A stretch of 6,276 nucleotides of DNA, from NCBI GenBank assembly GCA_937892815.1, contig CALBHZ010000112.1:1-6276 (forward strand), in the 5' to 3' direction. Positions within the stretch are counted from its first letter, which is position 1. Every line of letters begins with the position of its first letter. A model generated the notes under the pieces. It saw only the letters and a list, made by a program, of their open reading frames with translations. It did no database searches and had not been told where the DNA came from. Positions 1 to 6,276 of this stretch are shown one piece after another. A program made the position numbers and the translations under genes. The stretch is from an uncultured archaeon (GTDB taxonomy: Archaea; Thermoproteota; Nitrososphaeria; Conexivisphaerales; CALBHZ01).

Positions 1-2
1 TT

Positions 3-830
3 TTCCCCAAGAATCCGCTTAACATCGTGGATTTAGTTAAAAATGGAACTTTAAGCGTTAAAGCCGCGGGCTATTTGTGGACCGTTGTAGATGGATTTGA
101 TACGAAGCCGGCAAACATAATAATAACTGGAGGTGGAGGCTCGGGCAAAACTACCCTCCTCAACGCTTTAACCTTCTTTATTCCTCCAGATAAGAGGATC
201 ATTACGATAGAAGATACCGCTGAACTCAACCTCCCTCATAAACATTGGGTTAGGATGGAAGTTCCCATTGGCTACGATATAGATATGGATACGTTATTGA
301 AGAACGCGTTGAGAATGAGGCCGGATAGGCTAATTATAGGAGAAGTGAGAGGTGAAGAGGCTAGAACGCTCTTTACGGCTATGAACGTTGGACACGAAGG
401 GTGTATGGGAACGATCCACGCTAACTCATCTATAGAGTCTATTTCTAGGATAACATCTCCTCCCATGTCCGTTCCTATGAAGATGGTAGAGGCTTTAGAT
501 CTCATACTGCTCATGATCAAGATAAATACGCCTCATGGTACTAGAAGGGTGTTAGCGGAAGTTACGGAGATCTCTGGAGTCGAGGAGAAAAAGGTAAGGG
601 TTAATCCCCTACTTAAGCTCGATCCTAAAGCTCTGGCCTTAAAGCCTACGGGGGTTCCAAGCTCGCTTAGAGATAGGATAAGTAGGGCCGCAGGGATCTC
701 TCCAACGAAGTTCATGGAGGAGGTTGAGAGGAGAGCGAAGATAATAGATAGGTTATGTAAGGAAGAGCTGTCGTCTAAAGAGGTCTTCATAAGGCTACAT
801 GAAGAGAAGGAGGCTTTTTACCCGTCGTAA
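3..830 (+). CDS. Archaeal type II/IV secretion or pilus/archaellum assembly ATPase (GspE/CpaF/ArlI-like), 5'-truncated
   Basis: This is the C-terminal catalytic part of a secretion-superfamily ATPase, a cytosolic hexamer that powers assembly of type IV pilus-like or archaellum filaments through a TadC/ArlJ-type membrane platform. Numbering from the GTG at 27, I see the Walker A loop GGGGSGKTT (35-43), the acidic box IEDTAELNLPH (61-71), the Walker B region RLIIGEVRGEEA (101-112) and the His box GHEGCMGTIHANS (122-134). A charged helical tail follows (about 212-267), as in archaeal relatives. The GTG at 27 is not the real start. The frame is open to the window edge, nothing like a Shine-Dalgarno precedes it, and upstream codons give FPKNPLNI running into VDLVKNGTLS, which matches the family segment just before Walker A. 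The N-terminal domain therefore lies outside the window. No platform-protein gene follows, because the next gene is convergent. Which filament system it serves cannot be told. The family call is very secure. Confidence 0.93.
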   Translation, partial: FPKNPLNIVDLVKNGTLSVKAAGYLWTVVDGFDTKPANIIITGGGGSGKTTLLNALTFFIPPDKRIITIEDTAELNLPHKHWVRMEVPIGYDIDMDTLLKNALRMRPDRLIIGEVRGEEARTLFTAMNVGHEGCMGTIHANSSIESISRITSPPMSVPMKMVEALDLILLMIKINTPHGTRRVLAEVTEISGVEEKKVRVNPLLKLDPKALALKPTGVPSSLRDRISRAAGISPTKFMEEVERRAKIIDRLCKEELSSKEVFIRLHEEKEAFYPS

Positions 831-835
831 CGCTA
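828..835. other. Convergent gene junction with 2 bp between stop codons
   Basis: The plus-strand ATPase ends with TAA at 828-830 and the minus-strand chelatase gene ends with TAG (complement of 833-835). Only bases 831-832 separate them. There is no room for an intergenic terminator, so any termination signal must lie inside the opposing coding sequence. The only nearby T-rich stretch in the plus-strand transcript is a short run at about 812-816, inside the ATPase gene; I see no hairpin. The 3' ends of the two messages probably overlap. Confidence 0.9.
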
Positions 836-2746
836 ACTAAGATGGAGTAAGTGGGATTTTACTATATTGTAAAGGTCTTCCACTCCTATCTCCTTGAGCT
901 TGTAGTACTTCGCTTCCGTTGCTCGTACTAAATCCTCGATGTAGCTAGGAGAAAAGCTATCATGAGACGTATCTATTATGAGCGTCGATGCTCCCGTTCT
1001 CTTTATTTCATTACCGATCTCGTAGATTTCGTCTCTTATATTCCCTCTTAACGGAACGTTCGCTTTACCATCGGTGATTAGAACGATTAAGGCCTTAATG
1101 CTACTTCTCTTCCGTTTCTCCTGTCTAACTACCTCTAAAGCCTTGAACAACCCAGCTGGAAGAGGGGTTTTACCGCCGGTAGGTAGCTTCTCGAGGACTC
1201 TTGCAGCTAGATCTACGTTATTAGTAGGGGGAAGTAGTAGTTCGGCCGAGCTACCTCTGAAAGCTACGAAGGCGACTCTATCTCTGTGAATGTAAGCGTC
1301 CTGTAGTAAAGCAAAGGCTACGCCCTTAGCTACCTCCATTCTCCTAAGGGCAGCCATGGATCCACTTGCATCTACTACAAGAACAATTAACGAAGATGTC
1401 TTCCTGTACCTCACCTTTTCCCTAAGATCTTCATTAGCTATTTCAATCGCTTTATCCTTAACTGATTTATTCTTAGAGTGAATAGCTGCGGCTCTTATAG
1501 TTGCGTCGAGAGCTATATCCCTTGGCTTATCCCTTGGTAAGGTGCTCGTAACGTAGGCCCCTACTTTATCTAAGGATCTCGCCCTCAATCTCTTGCCGCT
1601 TCTTATTCCATTTACCCTGTGCTGGCCCTCTACTCCGATGTCTACCGATCTAGGGTCGCCTATATCGAAAACCTTCTCCCTCGAAGGATTTCCCTCCTCG
1701 TTTTCCTTCCCCTCTTCCATCTTTTCGAATATCTCCTCTATTTCCTCCCTCTTCAATTCAGGCTTCTCAAACGGCTTCTTCCTCATTCTATGAGGTAATG
1801 TAAGCTCTAACGCTTCCATAACATCCTCCTTCGTCACGCTCGTTTCTCCCTTGAAAGCGGCTATCGTTTTAGCCGTTTTAGTAGTGACGATTATGGCTCT
1901 ATTGCTAACGGAGAATTGAGCGCATATTTCAGCTATCTCACGTAGAAGCGAATCGGCTATCCTTACCTTCGGAAGGAGTCGACGTGCCCTCTCTATCCTC
2001 ATCCTCAACGCTTCTTGCTCCCCTTCGAACTTCTTAATGAAACCGAGCGGATCCTCTTCGAACTCTTCAACTCTTTTAACTATCTCTACTTGGAGATCGG
2101 AGTCCGTTATCGGTTGAACTTCTACTTGTAATCCAAATCTATCTAAAAGTTGAGGTCTCAACTCACCCTCTTCAGGGTTCATAGTACCTATTAGTATGAA
2201 GCGTGCAGGATGTGATACCGATATCCCCTCTCTTTCCACGATATTTACGCCGCTCGCCGCTACATCGAGCAACGTATCCGCTACGTAATCGTCTAGTAGG
2301 TTGACCTCGTCGATATACAAGATACCTCTATTCGCTTCGGCTAGTAAGCCAGGTTCGAGGGCCTTTATGCCTTCCTTTATCGCCCTTTCGATATCTAAGG
2401 TTCCAGCAACTCTATCGATCGTAGCGTTTAACGGCAAGTTTACGATTCTCACTTTTCTCTTGATGAAAGGCAAGCTTTCCCCTTTTACGTATCGTTCGTA
2501 ACACATATCGCACATCTCAAGCGGACTATCTGGATTGCAGTTGAACGGGCAACCCTTAACGACCTTTATTTCAGGCAATAGATCGGCTAAAGCCCTAACC
2601 GCCGTAGATTTACCCGTGCCCTTCTGACCGCGAATCAAGAGGCCTCCGATTCTAGGGTTAATAGCGTTAAGCAACAGTGCTTTTTTCATCTTTTCCTGGC
2701 CGACTATAGCCGAAAAGGGAAATACGAAACGGATGTGATGGGGCAA
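833..2746 (-). CDS. Fused ChlI-ChlD type AAA+/VWA subunit of a CobN-class metal chelatase
   Basis: This is the ATP-hydrolysing partner of the CobN large subunit in an ATP-dependent tetrapyrrole metal chelatase, acting in the cytosol. It joins a BchI/ChlI-like AAA+ module to a BchD/ChlD-like VWA module in one chain. Visible motifs are [20 protein letters not shown] (9-28), Walker A GQKGTGKS (40-47), a four-Cys element (C66, C70, C79, C82), Walker B ILYIDEVN (142-149) and [20 protein letters not shown] (187-206) with likely arginine finger R203. The AAA+ lid follows to about 320, then a short Lys/Glu-rich linker (about 322-360). The VWA domain (about 452-637) has MIDAS residues DASGS (459-463), a TPLP threonine (T527) and TDG (558-560). 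At 637 aa it has the usual length of this fused family. The TTG start is supported by an in-frame TGA nine bases upstream, a strong Shine-Dalgarno with 5-nt spacing, and the family N-terminus starting just after it. It is the second gene of a cobN-first operon. The family is secure; cobalt as the metal is inferred. Confidence 0.93.
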   Translation of the reverse strand: MPHHIRFVFPFSAIVGQEKMKKALLLNAINPRIGGLLIRGQKGTGKSTAVRALADLLPEIKVVKGCPFNCNPDSPLEMCDMCYERYVKGESLPFIKRKVRIVNLPLNATIDRVAGTLDIERAIKEGIKALEPGLLAEANRGILYIDEVNLLDDYVADTLLDVAASGVNIVEREGISVSHPARFILIGTMNPEEGELRPQLLDRFGLQVEVQPITDSDLQVEIVKRVEEFEEDPLGFIKKFEGEQEALRMRIERARRLLPKVRIADSLLREIAEICAQFSVSNRAIIVTTKTAKTIAAFKGETSVTKEDVMEALELTLPHRMRKKPFEKPELKREEIEEIFEKMEEGKENEEGNPSREKVFDIGDPRSVDIGVEGQHRVNGIRSGKRLRARSLDKVGAYVTSTLPRDKPRDIALDATIRAAAIHSKNKSVKDKAIEIANEDLREKVRYRKTSSLIVLVVDASGSMAALRRMEVAKGVAFALLQDAYIHRDRVAFVAFRGSSAELLLPPTNNVDLAARVLEKLPTGGKTPLPAGLFKALEVVRQEKRKRSSIKALIVLITDGKANVPLRGNIRDEIYEIGNEIKRTGASTLIIDTSHDSFSPSYIEDLVRATEAKYYKLKEIGVEDLYNIVKSHLLHLS

Positions 2747-2751
2747 CTTAA

Positions 2752-2759
2752 ATCACCTC
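2752..2759 (-). promoter_or_regulatory. Shine-Dalgarno GAGGTGAT overlapping the cobN stop codon
   Basis: On the minus strand the sequence reads GAGGTGAT, then TTAAG, then the TTG start at 2746. The eight bases are a full match to the anti-Shine-Dalgarno typical of archaeal 16S rRNA 3' ends, at 5-nt spacing. The TGA inside this motif (2753-2755) is the stop codon of the upstream cobN gene. This site decides the unusual TTG start and implies that ribosomes terminating on cobN reinitiate on the AAA+/VWA gene, which would link the output of the two subunits. Confidence 0.85.
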
Positions 2760-5700
2760 ACTTCAACATAGCTTTCCTCAAGGATATCTTCCAATCTAAG
2801 GTATTCATCCCTTAACCTCCTTAAAACCTCCTCATCTGCTTTCCAATATCCTCTCTTTTCAGCCTCGAGCAATCTACTTATAACCTTTCTAAAAGCCCAT
2901 GGGTTCTCCTTCTTAAACTTCTCAGCTCTTTCTTTATCAAAGACTATTTTGTTAGCTACATCGCTCCACATCCAATCCCGTATCTCTCCTAACGTAGCGG
3001 CTAAGCCCAACATGTACTCCACCCTATCGGCTATCTTAGCTGCGCCGCTATAGCCGTGTTCAAGCATAGAATCTAACCATTTAGGATTAAGCGTTCTAGT
3101 TAAGACTCCTCTTTTAACGGCCTCCTCTGCCTTCTCCACCTTGACCTTCTCCTTGGTCGTATCCGCGATTAACGTTAACGGCTTAGCTCCTTTCGCTCTC
3201 TCAACGGTCTTCGTTAACCCTCCTAAGAACTCGTAGTAATGATCTAAATCGGTAATTTCATACTCAACCGTATCTCTAATTTGCGCTACTACATCAACGT
3301 TCGAGAGCATGAAGTTAAATAGTTCTTTCGCCTCGACGTTCCTACTCCTCTCTCCATACGCGAACTTCATGCTCTCAAGATATGCTTGTACTAATTCCGA
3401 TTCATTACTCCACTCAGAGCTTTCGATTAACGAAGTTAAGCTTGTAGCGTACTTTCCTTCAGGAGGTCCGAAGATCCTAAATTGGGAGGAATCTCCGTAC
3501 TTTTTCGAAGCTTCCATCGCGTTCGCCTTTACGTAGTTCAATTCTATCGGCTCATCTAAATTAGCCACCGTCCTGAAGGCCTTATCGAGTAGCTCTACGA
3601 CGTTATAAAAGGTATCTCTGAAAATACCGCAGATCGTTACAACTACATCGATCCTAGGCCTTTTCAACTGAGAAAGGGGGATGACCTCGATATCTCTTAT
3701 GTAGACGCTTTTCCAAATGGGCTTTACTCCCAAGAGCCTGAAGATGACGGCTATAGTTTCTCCTCCAGTTTTCATGGTCTCAAAGGCCCATAGGACGACG
3801 CTTACCGCTTTAGGGTATCTACCGTACTTCTCATGGAACTCTTTAAGGAACTTCTCAGCTATCTCCTCTCCTCGCTCAGTAGCGATTTCAGTAGGTATAT
3901 TAGTTGGATCTAGCTGATAGGTATTCCTTCCTGTTGGGAAAATCTCAGGAGTTCTAACTAGATCTCCTCCAGGTCCCGGTTGGATAAACCTTCCTTCTAA
4001 GGCGTTTAAAACAGAGCCTATCTCATCAGATTCTAAAATCCTCTTATACACTCCTCGTAAGAAGTTTACCGCTCTCTCTAACCTTCGATCTTCGACCTTT
4101 AAATTTAAGGCTTTTACCGATCTCCCCTCCACTACGCATTCCCTTACTATCCTCCTCACTTCTCCTTCAATTTCATGTAAAACTTCCGAGTATAGCTTTC
4201 CATTTGGAGCTCTTCCATGCGGTTTAGCAAGGATCTCATCGTAATTGAATCCGTATGCCTCGCTTAGAACTCTATGAAGGCTTTTTACCTCTCCTCTATC
4301 GTATCTAGATAGGGTGGTTAGGTAATCTAAGATATCGCTTGGAGATAACTTACTTCCGAGAACGTGGAGACCTTTAGGGATTAAAGAACGCTTGTATTCC
4401 TCGATCCTATCGTAGATCTCCTCCACATTACCTCCTAGATCGAACCTTTTAGCCTTTTCCAAGATCTTCTCCTCCACCTTTTTCGCCCTTTCCTTATCGT
4501 ACTGCGCGGTATCGAAGTATTCTACTATGAGGCGTTCTATTTCACATAGATCTCCGTGTAGCTCGCTTGTAGATATAGGAGGGCTAGAATGATTAACGAT
4601 CACCGCGTAACTTCTCCTCTTCGCAATAGACGATTCCGATGGATTAACTACGTGGTAAACGTAGATGTTAGGCAAATCGTCTATGAGGATATCGGGAAAA
4701 CACTCGCTAGACAAGCCTACCTCTTTACCGGGTAAGAACTCTAGCGTTCCGTGAGTACCGAGGTGAATGATAGCGTCGGCTTTGAACTTATTCTTAATCC
4801 ATTTGTAGAAGGCTATGTATTGATGATGTGGAGGTAAACCCTTATCGTGATATATCTTTGTAGGGTCTTCGTGAACTCCCCTAGAAGGCTGAAGGCCTAT
4901 GAAAACGTTTCCAAGCATAACTCCTGGAATCAGTATCGAATTGCCGAATACCATGATTTTTCCGGGGGGCTCTCCCCATTCCTCAATAACCCTCTTAACT
5001 ACGTTGCTTGGTAGTTCCTTTAACCAGTTAACGTATTCATCCAGCGTAACTTTCAACATCTTGTCCGCTTTTTCAACGGTTAAAATCCACTCCCCCGAGT
5101 TAACGATTCCGTTCGTTACGAATAGCTCCTTTATGTCTTCTTGAACGGACGTTATCTTATACCCTCTCTCCTTCATTGCCCTTAAGAGGTTAGTTAAGCT
5201 TCTAAAGGTATCGAGGTATGAGGCCTTTCCTAGGTTTTCCTCTCCCGGAGGGTAGTTGTATATGATTATCGCTACCTTCTTTTCATCGTTCCCCTTCCTC
5301 CTAAGCTCTACCCACTTAACGAGCCTTTTCGCTAACTTCTCCACTCGATCTTCAATTGCAACGTACTCTTCCACTTTAAACCCATTCAACGATCGTCGCT
5401 TAGGAGCATGCGTTACGATAGGCTCGTTTCTACCATCGAGTTCAGGCAAGATAACGCTCGTAACCGTTTCGATAGGAGGCATGCCTTCTTTAGAGCTCCT
5501 CCACTCATCGATAGTTCTCGAAGATAGGTGAATTCCATGTAATATCGGTACGTTAAGCTTAGACAGCACTTCAAGAGTTATCTTATGATCTCCTCCAATA
5601 GGCCCTCCCGCTAATCTAAACCATATTAAATCTGCTAAGGCCTCTATTACGGGTTCTCCATCTCTAAAAAAGAACCTCTCAACTGCAAGGTAGTACCTTA

Positions 5701-6276
5701 AGTCGGAGCAGAAAACGGGTATCGCTCCATAACCTAGCTTTTCAAGCTTTTCTACGAGGAGCTTCGCAGCGGGATAGGACTGATCGTAGTGGTATCCTCC
5801 ATAAAAGAGAACGCCAATTAGAGGCTTATCCTTAAACTCATATTGGTGTAGGAATTCATTTAAGTTCTCAAAGATTTTCCCGGTCTTGAAGTCCATTATC
5901 CCCATTCTAGGTAGAACCTTCGGTTCTGGGATTTCGACGTCTACTCTTACACCTCCGTACTCCTTTAAAAGCAAGAGGAACATTCCGTAGTAGTTCTCTA
6001 CACAAGGCGTTTCATAGTATTTGAGGAGTAAAGCGTAATTTTTAGCGTGTTTTAAAAGGCCAAAGGGGAGCTTAGAGCCTATCTTCTCGAACCTCTCCCT
6101 CATTCTCAGTATCTTTCCATAATCCAGCCCCTCTCCTTTAATGAACTTCTTGAACACTGGATTTTCCCTTAAACTAGAGAATTTCTGTAGAGAAAAGCTT
6201 CCCAACCTTGTTAAACTTATAATTTCCGGAGATCCGCCAACGAATACCACTACCGTATTTTCAAGGTCCTTAAGGG
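2753..6276 (-). CDS. cobN: CobN/BchH-family chelatase large subunit, N-terminus beyond window
   Basis: This is the large catalytic subunit of an ATP-dependent metal chelatase, which binds the tetrapyrrole and inserts the divalent ion (cobalt into a corrinoid precursor in true CobN). Numbering from the GTG at 6250, the hallmarks are LLFY-like strand GVLFYGGYHYDQSYPAAKLL (146-165), a GNSILIPGVMLGNVFIGLQPSRG segment (436-458), HHQYIAFYKW (475-484), the signature LGTHGTLEFLPGKEVGLS (497-514), GPGGDLVRTPEIFPTGRN (759-776) and the C-terminal block TLNPKWLDSMLEHGYSGAAKI (1053-1073) followed by LGEIRDWMWSDVANKIVFD (1087-1105). The GTG at 6250 is not a convincing start. Eight more in-frame codons (LKDLENTV) reach the window edge without a stop, no Shine-Dalgarno lies upstream, and the VVVFVGG stretch resembles an internal strand of the family N-terminal domain. 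The visible 1173 residues lack probably several tens of N-terminal ones. It lies six bases upstream of its AAA+/VWA partner. Mg-chelatase BchH/ChlH is an alternative family name, but the C-terminal block and fused partner favour CobN. The true metal is inferred. Confidence 0.93.
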   Translation of the reverse strand, partial: LKDLENTVVVFVGGSPEIISLTRLGSFSLQKFSSLRENPVFKKFIKGEGLDYGKILRMRERFEKIGSKLPFGLLKHAKNYALLLKYYETPCVENYYGMFLLLLKEYGGVRVDVEIPEPKVLPRMGIMDFKTGKIFENLNEFLHQYEFKDKPLIGVLFYGGYHYDQSYPAAKLLVEKLEKLGYGAIPVFCSDLRYYLAVERFFFRDGEPVIEALADLIWFRLAGGPIGGDHKITLEVLSKLNVPILHGIHLSSRTIDEWRSSKEGMPPIETVTSVILPELDGRNEPIVTHAPKRRSLNGFKVEEYVAIEDRVEKLAKRLVKWVELRRKGNDEKKVAIIIYNYPPGEENLGKASYLDTFRSLTNLLRAMKERGYKITSVQEDIKELFVTNGIVNSGEWILTVEKADKMLKVTLDEYVNWLKELPSNVVKRVIEEWGEPPGKIMVFGNSILIPGVMLGNVFIGLQPSRGVHEDPTKIYHDKGLPPHHQYIAFYKWIKNKFKADAIIHLGTHGTLEFLPGKEVGLSSECFPDILIDDLPNIYVYHVVNPSESSIAKRRSYAVIVNHSSPPISTSELHGDLCEIERLIVEYFDTAQYDKERAKKVEEKILEKAKRFDLGGNVEEIYDRIEEYKRSLIPKGLHVLGSKLSPSDILDYLTTLSRYDRGEVKSLHRVLSEAYGFNYDEILAKPHGRAPNGKLYSEVLHEIEGEVRRIVRECVVEGRSVKALNLKVEDRRLERAVNFLRGVYKRILESDEIGSVLNALEGRFIQPGPGGDLVRTPEIFPTGRNTYQLDPTNIPTEIATERGEEIAEKFLKEFHEKYGRYPKAVSVVLWAFETMKTGGETIAVIFRLLGVKPIWKSVYIRDIEVIPLSQLKRPRIDVVVTICGIFRDTFYNVVELLDKAFRTVANLDEPIELNYVKANAMEASKKYGDSSQFRIFGPPEGKYATSLTSLIESSEWSNESELVQAYLESMKFAYGERSRNVEAKELFNFMLSNVDVVAQIRDTVEYEITDLDHYYEFLGGLTKTVERAKGAKPLTLIADTTKEKVKVEKAEEAVKRGVLTRTLNPKWLDSMLEHGYSGAAKIADRVEYMLGLAATLGEIRDWMWSDVANKIVFDKERAEKFKKENPWAFRKVISRLLEAEKRGYWKADEEVLRRLRDEYLRLEDILEESYVEVR

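Noticed and set aside
272..790. Minus-strand open frames of 82 and 85 codons opposite the ATPase gene
   Set aside because: They lie wholly antisense to a strongly conserved coding sequence, have low-complexity Ser/Leu/Ile-rich translations with no recognisable motif, and no Shine-Dalgarno was evident.
808..820. T-run near the 3' end of the ATPase gene as a transcription terminator
   Set aside because: The run is only about five T and lies within codons for the conserved-looking C-terminus; no hairpin or longer U-rich tract follows, so it cannot be called a terminator from sequence alone.
1074..2501. Plus-strand open frames of 66-71 codons inside the AAA+/VWA gene
   Set aside because: Shadow frames antisense to conserved chelatase motifs; compositions rich in Ser/Phe/Leu as expected from the complement of Glu/Lys/Arg-rich coding.
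2747..2752. Separate promoter for the AAA+/VWA gene
   Set aside because: Only six bases lie between the genes; a TATA/BRE element would have to sit inside cobN and none stood out. Co-transcription with cobN is the simpler reading.
2753..2755. TGA as a selenocysteine codon
   Set aside because: It lies within a strong Shine-Dalgarno with a well-placed TTG start right after it, CobN ends naturally at this point, and archaeal Sec insertion needs a SECIS element that cannot be inferred here.
3309..5531. Plus-strand open frames of 66-91 codons inside cobN
   Set aside because: Same reason: antisense shadows with no domain signature, no plausible start context and no independent coding evidence.
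1..6276. CRISPR array, tRNA, rRNA, insertion sequence or phage genes
   Set aside because: No regularly spaced repeats, tRNA-like cloverleaf arms, terminal inverted repeats or transposase motifs were seen; essentially every base is accounted for by three coding sequences.

Overview
The window looks archaeal and is coding from edge to edge. The evidence is an archaeal-type secretion/pilus ATPase, a gene order (cobN followed by a fused AAA+/VWA chelatase subunit) common in archaeal genomes, a strong GAGGTGAT Shine-Dalgarno, a TTG start, heavy use of AGG/AGA arginine and ATA isoleucine codons, and Lys/Glu-rich proteins. The codon and amino-acid bias hints at a thermophile. I cannot name a phylum from this sequence alone; a TACK-type or deep-branching euryarchaeal lineage is only a guess.

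Layout. (1) Positions 3-830, plus strand: the C-terminal catalytic part of a type II/IV secretion (GspE/CpaF/ArlI-like) ATPase, whose 5' end lies outside the window. (2) Positions 833-2746, minus strand: a complete 637-aa ChlI-ChlD type chelatase subunit (AAA+ motor joined to a VWA/MIDAS domain). (3) Positions 2753-6276, minus strand: a CobN/BchH-family large chelatase subunit, complete at its C-terminus and running off the right edge at its N-terminus. The only non-coding bases are 2 bp between the convergent stop codons (831-832) and 6 bp between cobN and the chlID-type gene (2747-2752). There is no RNA gene, repeat array, mobile element or intergenic stretch over 300 bases.

The two minus-strand genes are transcribed cobN first, then chlID. 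They form a tight, translationally coupled pair: the cobN stop codon lies inside the Shine-Dalgarno of the next gene. Together they would make an ATP-dependent tetrapyrrole metal chelatase. CobN is the catalytic subunit that binds porphyrinoid and metal, and the fused AAA+/VWA protein takes the place of the separate CobS/CobT or ChlI/ChlD pair. Cobalt insertion for cobalamin is the default reading, but the substrate is not proven. The secretion ATPase is functionally unrelated and simply converges on this operon.

The annotation is mostly ordinary. Points worth a second look are the in-frame TGA junction between the two chelatase genes, the nearly abutting convergent stops, the uncertain metal/tetrapyrrole specificity, the four-cysteine insertion in the AAA+ domain, and the fact that the apparent GTG starts at 27 and 6250 are artefacts of window truncation.
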